This document shows, piece after piece, positions 26,334-33,910 of a DNA stretch of 34,608 nucleotides. The position numbers were made by a program, and so were the translations under genes. Where the stretch lies: contig JAKACM010000035.1 of NCBI GenBank assembly GCA_021821465.1, positions 5,194 through 39,801 on the forward strand. The letters run 5' to 3'. Position 1 is the first letter of the stretch, and each line of letters begins with the position of its first letter. The notes beneath the pieces were generated by a model. It was not told the DNA's origin, did no database searches, and saw only the letters and a program-made list of their open reading frames with translations. Source of the stretch: Bacillota bacterium. GTDB lineage: Bacteria > Bacillota > Sulfobacillia > Sulfobacillales > Sulfobacillaceae.

Positions 26334-26366
26334 GAATTCCCCGCCTTGAGGCGTGGAGAGTGTCAA
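26220..26366 (+). ncRNA. Probable omegaRNA (TnpB guide scaffold)
   Basis: The tnpB 3' end and right end contain consecutive stems: a perfect 15-bp hairpin (AACCACAGCCTCACC at 26244-26258, loop GGT, partner 26262-26276), GGGG/CCCC (26278-26297), CTCAC/GTGAG (26310-26323), and the terminal CCCCGCC/GGCGTGG stem. In known systems the scaffold ends at the element boundary and the guide is copied from the flank; here that flank starts TAAGAAGAATCC. The 5' limit is a guess. Confidence 0.65.
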
Positions 26367-26404
26367 TAAGAAGAATCCCCGAAATACTAAGAGGAGGCTG
26401 GCAA

Positions 26405-27301
26405 GTGGCTATTTCCGGTGTTCTTGACCGCCTCAGCAGCACCCTGCCGACCCTGGCTAATTCGGAAGCGCGGATTGCCCGCTGGATCCTTGAAAATCCC
26501 AGGCAATTGGTGGATCTGACCGTAAAAGATCTGGCGCATATAACCGGAAGCAGCCAGGCCGCCGTAATCCGACTGTGCAAATCGATTCAAGTTTCCGGAT
26601 ACCAAGCTCTAAAAGTCTCCGTCGTAGCCGATATCGCCCGTGAAGATCGTCCGCCCGACTCTCGGTTTCTGGAAATTGATCCCAATACTTCGTTGTCGGG
26701 TGCTATTCATTCCCTTAAACGTCAGACGGTTATGGGTATTAACCGAACCCTTAACGACATGCGTGAAAGCGATATTGACCGGGTGGTCAACCGCATCAAA
26801 CTCGCACGTTGGATTGCCGCCTATGGTATCGGGGCTTCGGCCATCGTGGTCAAAGATTTTCAGCAAAAACTGTGGCGATTGGGGCTGCCGGTGTTTTGGT
26901 CAGAAGATTTTCATATTATGGCTACTATTGTGGGTCAACTTTCCCCGGCCGACATATTTCTGGCTGTATCCTATTCCGGAGAAACCGCCGAAGTACTCGA
27001 ATTGACGCAACTCGCCCGCAAACGGGGGGCCTTTGTCACAGCTCTTACCCGCTTCGATCGGAAAAACCCTCTCTCCAAGCTCGCAGACTTGCCGATTTAT
27101 GTATACGCCTACGAAGCATCGCCCAGAATTGGCGCCAGTTCGTCCTTAATTTCCTCGCTTACCGCTACCAGCGCCTTATTATTTGCCGTCGCTAATACCC
27201 TCGCCGAAACCGCCCAAACCAAATTATCCGATACACTGAACGCGGTGCGGACACACAGGGTGAGTGTTCCCTCTCCCGCGACACCCGAAAACGAAGTATG
27301 A
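26405..27301 (+). CDS. RpiR/MurR-family transcriptional regulator (HTH + SIS)
   Basis: A 298-residue regulator with an N-terminal HTH_6 domain (LSSTLPTLANSEARIARWIL, then TVKDLAHITGSSQAAVIRLCKSI) and a C-terminal SIS sugar-phosphate-binding domain (GIGASAIVVKDFQQKLWRLG, FLAVSYSGETAEVLELTQLARKRGA). The frame extends to 26360, but GAGGAGG seven bases before the GTG at 26405 fixes the start. MurR-like members sense MurNAc-6-phosphate, others GlcNAc-6-phosphate or related sugars. The gene is divergent from the binding-protein operon, whose enzymes match such ligands, so it is very probably its regulator. The tnpB element now lies 38 bp before its start and has replaced or displaced the original upstream region. 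Confidence 0.85.
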   Translation: MAISGVLDRLSSTLPTLANSEARIARWILENPRQLVDLTVKDLAHITGSSQAAVIRLCKSIQVSGYQALKVSVVADIAREDRPPDSRFLEIDPNTSLSGAIHSLKRQTVMGINRTLNDMRESDIDRVVNRIKLARWIAAYGIGASAIVVKDFQQKLWRLGLPVFWSEDFHIMATIVGQLSPADIFLAVSYSGETAEVLELTQLARKRGAFVTALTRFDRKNPLSKLADLPIYVYAYEASPRIGASSSLISSLTATSALLFAVANTLAETAQTKLSDTLNAVRTHRVSVPSPATPENEV

Positions 27302-27352
27302 TATCATAATGAGAAGTAGGGTTTTTTCCACAACTAATTCGAACCGGAGGGC

Positions 27353-27445
27353 ATGATTATGCTGTGGATTATTGGCGGCATCGCGATAGTGGTAGCCTTA
27401 GTCATTGGACTGCGTTTTATGGCCGACCACAAAGAAGAACCTTGA
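27353..27445 (+). CDS. Small single-span membrane peptide (28-30 aa)
   Basis: A short frame 51 bp after the RpiR-type gene, with GGAGGG directly before it. The ATG at 27353 is very close to that site. The second ATG at 27359 has ideal spacing, giving 28 residues: MLWIIGGIAIVVALVIGL followed by RFMADHKEEP. One hydrophobic helix runs almost from the N-terminus, with a charged C-terminal tail in the cytosol or outside. No family is known to me. The strong ribosome site and clean topology argue that it is real. Confidence 0.55.
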   Translation: MIMLWIIGGIAIVVALVIGLRFMADHKEEP

Positions 27446-27907
27446 TATTCGTCCCATGAACGTCTACCGAGTGTCGTAGCGTTGATTTTCTGGTGTCTTT
27501 TTTCTTCTGGGGCATCCACTTTCCCCAACAGAGGATTTTCTAGGAGAAATTTGTTCCTACTCCCGGATCACCGACTGTGTGCTAACCGTTCCGCAAGATG
27601 TATGATCGTCTCGGACTCATGCGGATTAGTGATCTCCGAGGATCAATTATGGGATGAGATCTACACGGGCACTCAGAAGAATAGAGTCCCGTTCGATCGT
27701 GAATGGGCATGCGACCCTGATATTGGTCGATAATGACACGCTCTTTGGCTGTATACGACAAAATGGCGATCACAGTGGGATTAGGATCGTCAAATTCTTA
27801 ACTGCATCTTAAATCTTTCGTTATTTTGCTGAATATTCGCTGAAATATTCCGTTAAAGTCCCGTGCATCACACCATGAAATTGATATGACTCCCTCATTT
27901 CGGCTTT
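27446..27907. other. Intergenic stretch without a convincing gene
   Basis: 462 bp. Short frames occur on both strands but lack ribosome sites and family resemblance. Two near-repeats, GCTGAATATTC and GCTGAAATATTC, lie about 60-80 bp before the next gene and may belong to its promoter. No -35/-10 pair stands out. Confidence 0.35.
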
Positions 27908-29374
27908 ATGGAGCGTGGTGTTGAGACTAGCCCTTATTGTCGAAATTCCTCTGGTTGTGTATGTTTATGGGGTGTGGCCAGAGCGGCCGACAATGAGAAG
28001 GAGGGCTCGCGACTGAGCGGCGCAAAAATCATACGGTGGGTTTGGCTGACTCTCATAGTACTCTATATTTTTACGGCCCCATTTGAAGGCTATTGGGTTG
28101 TGCCGGGGCTTCACGGACATTCGTGGGTTTCATTATTTCAACGCATCCTACTTATTCCGCTGCCGTTGGTAACTTTGTACTGGGTTGTACGAAAAAAAGA
28201 CCGCGCCGTCATGCTCCCTTTGGGTCTCATCACGATATGGATAATCTGGGTTCTTCTCACATTTCTCCTGTTCAGCCCTCATACCTATTATTTCCTCTAT
28301 TATACTTGGGAACAAATCGCCGGCTTTTTACTCATCTTGAGTTTTTGGTATCTGGCACGCTTCCCGGTTTTTTCGCGCATCGTGACCATTTCCGGGTTAC
28401 TCATTTATTATCTGGTCACCTTAGTTGTAAGCTTTTGGAACATCAAAACCGCTCACCATCTGGGAGCTTCCAGTGAACATCATTCAATCATTCCCACCGC
28501 TTTCTTTTATGGCCCTAATCACTTGGGAGCCGCATTGGCCTTGATCATGCCCTTTATGGCATTTTTCTTTGTCTTGAACCGTTCCCGTTGGGTTCTAGCG
28601 GCCAGTGTCCTATTCTCTTTGTTGGGACTTTACATACTCTATAAGACGGGGAGCCGGGGAGGAGAACTCGCAGTAATCTTAGAAGCTGTCGGACTGGTCG
28701 TGATATTCCCTCGTCGCTGGCGATATTATGCTTTTGCCGCTATGGGCACCCTATTTGTGGTACTCGGGATCCTTTTGTTCTTTGTGACCCATCTTCCGGC
28801 GAGTGATAAACTACCTTTTGCGCTGGTTAAATTCCGCCACCTAGCCCATATTTTCCACCCCTCTTTCTCTTCATCTTCGCGATCTTCCCAAGGGCCCGGT
28901 TCCTTTCAAATTCGACTGGCGCTTCTAAAAAGCGGATTCCGGGCTTTGTGGCATCACCCCTGGGGATTGGGACCTCGAGGCGCAGAACGCTATTATGCCT
29001 ATTATGTGCATCATAAAAGTCCATATAATACGTACGGGGTGATCGATGCTCACAACATGTGGCTGGAGATCGCAATGGATTTCGGTTGGTTAGGTCTGGG
29101 ACTTTACACCTTGTTTTACGGTTTGTTGCTCACGGGATTGTATCGTCTGCGCCATCATTCGGATCATACCCTGCGTTATATTTCTTGGGCCGGATTTACG
29201 GCATTGATGGGATTTGTTGTCGGATCTTTATCCCCTTCCAGTGTGATGATCGGATTCAACATCATGTGGATTGTCTACGGTCTCGCCCTGATCGCTCTAT
29301 ATCAAAACACGCACCTTAGGAACTCGGCTTCCCGGTACCGATCAAATATCAACCGTTACAGAAAACTTACCTAA
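27908..29374 (+). CDS. O-antigen ligase / polymerase-like membrane protein (Wzy_C type)
   Basis: An integral membrane protein with about 10-12 helices and one large extracytoplasmic loop (roughly residues 300-385 of the long frame) holding the family core HHPWGLGPRGAERYY and VIDAHNMWLEIAMDFGWLGLGLY. This loop, with its Arg and His, is the catalytic part of WaaL, PglL and Wzy-like enzymes, which move or join undecaprenyl-linked glycans. In a Gram-positive-type cell it may polymerise a surface polysaccharide. The ATG at 27908 has no ribosome site. GTG at 27974 is possible. The only strong site, AAGGAGG at 27998-28004, stands 8 nt before a CTG at 28013, which would give a 453-residue protein starting just ahead of TM1. 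Confidence 0.75.
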   Translation: MERGVETSPYCRNSSGCVCLWGVARAADNEKEGSRLSGAKIIRWVWLTLIVLYIFTAPFEGYWVVPGLHGHSWVSLFQRILLIPLPLVTLYWVVRKKDRAVMLPLGLITIWIIWVLLTFLLFSPHTYYFLYYTWEQIAGFLLILSFWYLARFPVFSRIVTISGLLIYYLVTLVVSFWNIKTAHHLGASSEHHSIIPTAFFYGPNHLGAALALIMPFMAFFFVLNRSRWVLAASVLFSLLGLYILYKTGSRGGELAVILEAVGLVVIFPRRWRYYAFAAMGTLFVVLGILLFFVTHLPASDKLPFALVKFRHLAHIFHPSFSSSSRSSQGPGSFQIRLALLKSGFRALWHHPWGLGPRGAERYYAYYVHHKSPYNTYGVIDAHNMWLEIAMDFGWLGLGLYTLFYGLLLTGLYRLRHHSDHTLRYISWAGFTALMGFVVGSLSPSSVMIGFNIMWIVYGLALIALYQNTHLRNSASRYRSNINRYRKLT

Positions 29375-29422
29375 ATTTGCTTATTATTTGCTCTGGGCGT
29401 TCGAGCTCACGGAACTCTAATC

Positions 29423-29990
29423 TTAAGTCTGGCCGTTAACGGTGACGGGGGGCTGAACGAGCCCGCCCGCCTCACAACCGGCACCAGGATTGCCGTGATC
29501 TGAACGTTTCTGCGATCCGATATCCTCTTGATCTGAAACGTGTTCATTCACGGTGGTATTTTGGTAACTTTCAAAATCACCTTCACTGCATTGCCATCTG
29601 CGGTATCGACCGTGCCGCAATTGAGGCACAGGAAATGGTCTCTTGTGGAGTGAGTCGAGGCCGTGAACCCCCAGAACATTTCTGACTCATATACGCCGAC
29701 GCCAGTCTGTCGGCGAGAACTCTCGTCGTCGCCTTAAAATCTAGTCGTAGTTCCAGAATGATCCGCATGTACGAGAACACTTGACGTGACATTTTCTTTC
29801 CTGTGGTTTTGCCACGCATATGACTTAAATCTTCGACAATGATCCGTTGCGGATCCTGTTCCAGCACCTTATTGAGTGCCCGGTCATTTTCGTGGCAAAT
29901 GCTGCTCGGGCTTTGGCGTGTTTCTCTTCTTGCCCAGATTTTCGAGGTAAGGTCTTGAGATGTGCCTGGCCCTTTTGGATTTATTGATTC
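29423..29990 (-). pseudogene. Decayed tnpB remnant (C-terminal half)
   Basis: Reading the minus strand, fragments of one TnpB appear in three frames. First RHAKARAAFATK-like remains, then IIVEDLSHMRGKTTGKKMSR (the RuvC-II Glu block), then a shifted GFTASTHSTRDHFLCLNCG (half of a zinc ribbon) with DTADGNAVKVIL, the RuvC-III remains. Last is the tail HGNPGAGCEAGGLVQPPVTV. At least three frameshifts are needed, the first zinc CxxC is damaged, and the N-terminal half is gone. It belongs to a different TnpB lineage from the intact one at 25044. Confidence 0.75.
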
Positions 29991-30042
29991 CAGGAAGCTG
30001 ATTGGTTCACAGCTTCGGCTTACTCATCATCCTTCCGAAAAT

Positions 30043-30094
30043 AGGATAGGAAGAGAAAGGCCGGTTTAAAAAAGACCGGCTACTTTCCTATCCT
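30043..30094. repeat. Large two-part hairpin (52 nt)
   Basis: The outer stem is AGGATAGGAA (30043-30052) with TTCCTATCCT (30085-30094), perfect over 10 bp. The inner stem is GCCGGT (30060-30065) with ACCGGC (30075-30080). It may be a two-way terminator between the plus-strand ligase gene and the minus-strand hydrolase gene, or an end or relic of the adjacent decayed element. Confidence 0.55.
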
Positions 30095-30324
30095 TTGATT
30101 GTGCATCGCATCTTCTTCGCTATCATCCTCGACTGCCGGAGTGATTCGGCTTCTCCAATAACCCAGAGATCAAAGCATTCACCCCCTTGCTGCGCAAGGG
30201 ATTACTTCTTTTGTCGCGAATGACGAAAGACCTGCCAGGATCTAAGCCACCTTCGCACGTATTGAATATTATGTTCGCCCCACACGATTTTCTCTGGACG
30301 AAGAATGAGATCAAGGTCAATCAC
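30095..30324. other. Gene-less stretch after the hydrolase gene
   Basis: One perfect stem CCCTTGC-TGC-GCAAGGG (30184-30200) is followed on the plus strand by a T-rich run (ATTACTTCTTTT). No gene in that direction runs into it directly. A 65-codon minus-strand frame here has no family resemblance or ribosome site, and I leave it unassigned. Confidence 0.3.
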
Positions 30325-30921
30325 TTAGAGTGATTTCAAAAATTCGCGCACATATTGTTCAATCAATTCGCGGTCCGGACCTTCCCAGATTTTCTGAGCA
30401 TGACGGCCTCCCGGAACCTGCTTTAATATCCGAGGTTCCGGCGCTTCCCGAAACACCTCCAAGGTCTGATCATGCATCATTTCACTTTCGCTGACTATAA
30501 ATAATTTGGGAATTGGACCCAATTGGCCCGCGATCTCATCGCTCACCGCGACCGTAGACCAAGTAATGACAGCCCGAAATTGCTGCGGATTCTTCGCCAC
30601 CGCCCGCAATACTCCTCCACCGCCCCTGGAGGCGCCTAGGGCCACCACCTTCTTTCCCCGATTCTCGAGTTCCTGACTGACAGCCAACACATCATTCTCA
30701 ATGGCGTCCACTCCGAGACTACCCACAGTTGACGATCCGTATCCTCGAAAATTAGGTATGGCCACGGTATATCCTTCGTCCTGGAGAATTTGTCCGTAAG
30801 GGACAAAACTGTCCCGGTCAAAAGCCTTGCCGTGACATAAAATGACCGCTAGAGGTCCTCCTTGTAAAAAATATGTTTCGATCTCTGCGCCATCTGCAGC
30901 TTTAGCAGTAAACTGATCCAT
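30325..30921 (-). CDS. Alpha/beta hydrolase
   Basis: A 198-residue single-domain hydrolase, dienelactone-hydrolase or BAAT-like in size. The parts are the oxyanion loop VILCHGKAFDRDSF, NFRGYGSS, the nucleophile elbow GASRGG, and a C-terminal His in PGGRHAQKIW. The acid residue is probably Glu or Asp in the SESEMMHDQ strand end. The start at 30921 is set by AAGGGGGTG nine bases upstream; a GTG at 30933 overlaps that site. It stands alone, with decayed transposon remains on both sides. The substrate is unknown. Confidence 0.85.
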   Translation of the reverse strand: MDQFTAKAADGAEIETYFLQGGPLAVILCHGKAFDRDSFVPYGQILQDEGYTVAIPNFRGYGSSTVGSLGVDAIENDVLAVSQELENRGKKVVALGASRGGGGVLRAVAKNPQQFRAVITWSTVAVSDEIAGQLGPIPKLFIVSESEMMHDQTLEVFREAPEPRILKQVPGGRHAQKIWEGPDRELIEQYVREFLKSL

Positions 30922-31556
30922 TTCCCTAAACACCCCCTTGAAAAGATTTCTGCCGAGAGAACTATCCTCTTCCGAATTCTCTCATACCGGACCGCCTTAA
31001 GAACCGTTCTGATGGACTTATTCTTTTCTAATCATTGCCGACCAAATCCGTTGCTGCCTACCTTTCTTCATGCCATCTTCCTAGGATCCGGGGAACTGCT
31101 CACTCTGACCAAAACGTGCCGCAATTACATAGAAGGGTGAGGAGTTCCTCACCGAAGTCCCGGCCAGGGTCCCGTCAATTCTTGGCCCGGTTACTGTCCG
31201 GGTCATACGCGGTATCACGGGTGGGAAACCTCCATTTCCCGATACTCTGAGACATTTTTGCGATTTTATACCCGTGAAAACAAAACTGGCAGATTCACGT
31301 GGATTCTTGACCCAAGATTGCCGCGGTAGATGCCCGATATGACCCTCGATCAAGTCATCTTATGTAAAATTACCGCAAATGAGACGGCTGGAAGCCCAAC
31401 TTGCGGAAATTCAGTCCTCTGGAAATGACAACCTAATTCCATACGGAGTATAGCACACATAAGGCCGTCCGAACCCAAAGATTCCCCACATCTGCTAAGA
31501 GGCCCAGCTCTCATTATCGAACCGCCAAAATTTAGCCGTAATCTGACTGATATCAT
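30922..31556. other. Gene-less stretch between the hydrolase and a decayed tnpB
   Basis: 635 bp. A perfect stem GGTGAGGA-GT-TCCTCACC lies at 31136-31153. On the plus strand a 69-codon open run (31133-31342) reads smoothly (GEEFLTEVPARVPSILGPV) but has no start codon with a ribosome site and no family I know. It may be a fragment of a lost gene. Minus-strand frames here look random. Confidence 0.3.
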
Positions 31557-32750
31557 GTCAACTACCCCGCCTTAGGGCGGCGCTTGGATCTGGACTCCAC
31601 CGCAATTTCCAGAACCTTTGCAGGCGCTTGGCTTTGGCTTCCGCATCCGACCCATCAGGGGCTGTTGACAAAAGCCCCGTCCTCATCCAGTCCTGCCGAA
31701 TGAGGAGCGTTCGTAAGCTCACATTACGGGCCCCTACCAGATCCGCGTGGAGGGTCAATCCGCATGGTTTACAACGGAAAGTCAGTCCCTGGCCAGGACG
31801 GTTCTTAGCGAAAACATAGCCACAGTGAGGACGACCTTGTGACGTGTAATCGGCATCCACTCGGATCGCTAAATCCCCGACCATTTGGGCCTTGTAGGCG
31901 ATAAAGGCTCCCCATTCCACAAAGGCCCATTTCGCCCGGCGGCGACGATTCATGTTTCCTCTCACGGCGGTTCGCTCGCGGATATCGGTGAGATCTTCCC
32001 AACCGATCAAGAAACCCGGCATCACAGCGGCTTTGGTAATGCAGTGGTTCACGTCAGCCTTAAACCGTCTCTCTCGCAGCGTTAATTGACGCAATCGTCT
32101 CTTAGCGCCCCGAGTGCCTTGGGACTGCAGTCGTGAACGCACTCGCTGAAAATCCTCTCCCTTTTGGCGAATAGCCCCTCCCTGGAAGAACTGCGTGGTG
32201 TTCCCGGGGTGGTGGTCACCGCCAGATACCGTTCTCCCCAATCCACGCCTTTGATTCCTGTTAACGATTTTGGAGCGGGATCCGGTTTCCACTTCCACGC
32301 TGACCAAAAGGTAGAACGGCTTCGCCCGGGAATTCCGCCAAAGGCGACACCTCCCGAAGCCCCCTCGTGGATCCATTCCAGGTGCCTTCGTAGGCCAACA
32401 CCACAGGCCCCTCCAGCGTGGTGCGAGATACCTGCTGCCCGGATTTAAATCGGTAGTCCCGTTGGTCGGTAAAGGTGGCAATCTCCGATGGGAAGACGGG
32501 AGCTTTGTCTAAGCCCTTATACCGCTTTGTGGTATAGCCTTTCTTGCGGTATACAGCATTTTTCTTGACCTGGGTCCCAAGCCCTTTGACGGTGGCGCCC
32601 ACTTGTCTCGATACCGAACAGGCGAGTTGGGAAGCAACGCCAAACCCTTTCTCAGTTCGGGATAGACCAATCTGGGGAGTTTCACCTGATAGGACAGCTT
32701 CCCGTTTGAGATGAAGATTTACCAAGCTTAAACTGAGGGGCTTTTAAGTC
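31557..32750 (-). mobile_element. Decayed IS605-type tnpB element, second lineage
   Basis: The right end on the minus strand is a stem CCGCC-CTAA-GGCGG (31567-31580) followed by GGTAGTTGAC, a common IS605-type end, so the element stops at 31557. The other limit is near 32750, where TnpB similarity fades. No tnpA is present. Confidence 0.7.
31558..32725 (-). pseudogene. tnpB: Frameshifted, N-terminally truncated tnpB
   Basis: TnpB similarity passes through several frames. VNLHLKREAVL leads into a shifted YQVKLPRLVYPELRKG, then GFGVASQLACSVSRQVGATV; RuvC-I GVDWGERYLAV sits in a third frame near 32230; and RuvC-II IGWEDLTDIRER, RHCGY-type zinc remains and RuvC-III LHADLVGARNV sit in the frame ending at 31558. 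At least three frameshifts are present, the first zinc cysteine is replaced (GRPHCG), and the N-terminus is missing. The catalytic residues themselves remain, so the decay is fairly recent. It cannot give a full protein. Confidence 0.82.
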
Positions 32751-32771
32751 GAAGAATGGGATCCTTCTCCG

Positions 32772-33728
32772 CTATGTCTCATTGTGCCCGATCTTGATGT
32801 TTGGTGTCAGAGACAAGGTAATCACTGCGCCCACGATACAGATCCCCCCGAGCATACCCCAAACTCCCACACGGACATGGAGCCAAAGGAGCGCTACCGT
32901 GGAAGCCGACAGGGGTTCCGCACAAGATGCCAAGCCGGCCTGGGTCGGTGAAATCACACGTAAGCTGTCCAAATAAAGATAAAACGCCAAAAAGGTCCCG
33001 CAACCTACGACAAAAGCCATGAGCAAATCCATCCGCACAGAGTAAAAAAGTGAGAGCTGTGTCCACGGACGGAAAAGTAATGACGATAAGAGACCGCCAA
33101 CCAACATCCCCCATCCTGTCGTGACTCCTGCGCCATATTTTTTTAGTAAAGGCGCAGGAAACAGCGTGTAAAACGCCAAGGCCACAGCAGAAGCCAAACC
33201 CCACGAGATCCCACTTGCGGAAATACTGACGTTCGTCACCGTCCCCCCTGTAACGAGAAGAAATGTTCCCAATATCGCGAGTGCGGCAGCCATTAATTGA
33301 GGCCTTGTCGGCATTTTCCTTAGCCTCACGCTGGTAAATATGATAATGACGATGGGGCCTAAATATTGCAACAATGTGGCCGTTGCTGCATTTCCGTAGG
33401 AAATGGCCAACAAATAGGTTAATTGAACCCCTAGCATTCCCAAGACTCCGAACACGACAATCAATAAGCGATCCGACTTATTTCCCCAGACCTCCAGGAT
33501 GTGGTTGGAATGGCCACGCAGAGTTTCCAGTGCCAAGAGCCCCAAACCCGCGATCAATAATCTACTGGTCACGAGCCATCCGGGATGGACATGGTAGGAT
33601 GTAAATAAGACTTGCGCCGCCGTACCGGAGAGCCCCCATAGTGATGCGCTAAACAGCACCATGAGAAGCCCTGACCCATGACGCGATTCAGATCCGGATT
33701 TCCTGGGGATTTTGGACACAATCTCCAT
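32772..33728 (-). CDS. EamA/DMT-family transporter
   Basis: A membrane protein of about 318 residues with ten predicted helices in two EamA halves. The first begins LLMVLFSASLWGLSGTAAQVL and includes LLQYLGPIVIIIF; the second begins GISWGLASAVALAFYTLF and includes GLASCAEPLSASTVALLWL. The E-P in each second-half end block is typical. Such proteins export amino acids, metabolites or drugs. Starts at 33740 (GTG), 33734 (TTG) and 33728 (ATG) are all possible; the only ribosome site, AAAGG, fits the TTG best. It is divergent from the GntR gene, which probably regulates it. Confidence 0.85.
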   Translation of the reverse strand: MEIVSKIPRKSGSESRHGSGLLMVLFSASLWGLSGTAAQVLFTSYHVHPGWLVTSRLLIAGLGLLALETLRGHSNHILEVWGNKSDRLLIVVFGVLGMLGVQLTYLLAISYGNAATATLLQYLGPIVIIIFTSVRLRKMPTRPQLMAAALAILGTFLLVTGGTVTNVSISASGISWGLASAVALAFYTLFPAPLLKKYGAGVTTGWGMLVGGLLSSLLFRPWTQLSLFYSVRMDLLMAFVVGCGTFLAFYLYLDSLRVISPTQAGLASCAEPLSASTVALLWLHVRVGVWGMLGGICIVGAVITLSLTPNIKIGHNET

Positions 33729-33769
33729 GGGCAACGCCACACCTTTGTCAACACGGATTTTCTTGGTTC

Positions 33770-33799
33770 ATTAAACCATACCACGGATCTGGCATGCAA
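33770..33799 (-). promoter_or_regulatory. Candidate promoter for the EamA gene
   Basis: On the minus strand TTGCAT (33794-33799) and TTTAAT (33770-33775) are 18 bp apart, about 40 bp before the EamA start. It is a by-eye match of 4/6 and 5/6. The same gap has a small inverted repeat ATTGCG/CGCAAT nearer to the GntR gene that could be its operator. Confidence 0.35.
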
Positions 33800-33910
33800 T
33801 ATACAATATTCAGTATCCACAATACCCATTAGCGATTTGATTGCGTTACGATAAAAATGACGCGCAATGAATCTAACGATTAAACAACTGACGATGAGGA
33901 GTGATCTGCC

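Larger units (their letters stand above)
24918..26366 (+). mobile_element. Orphan tnpB (IS605/IS1341-type) element with omegaRNA
   Basis: The left part holds a hairpin TCGCT-TT-AGCGA (24946-24957) in a context typical of such left ends (GCCGTAAAACTCC before it, GGGGATATCAGG after it). The right end is the hairpin CCCCGCC-TTGA-GGCGTGG (26339-26356) followed by AGAGTGTCAA, as in IS605-type right ends. There is no tnpA, no terminal inverted repeat and no target duplication, as expected for this group. The right boundary is good to a few bases; the left boundary (about 24918) is approximate. It separates the RpiR-type regulator gene from the transporter operon. Confidence 0.8.

Noticed and set aside
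27482..27733. 83-codon plus-strand frame after the small membrane peptide
   Set aside because: No ribosome site, no domain pattern, and codon use that looks random.
31133..31342. Open plus-strand run of 69 codons
   Set aside because: It reads smoothly but begins right after a stop codon with no usable start; perhaps a gene fragment, not a gene.
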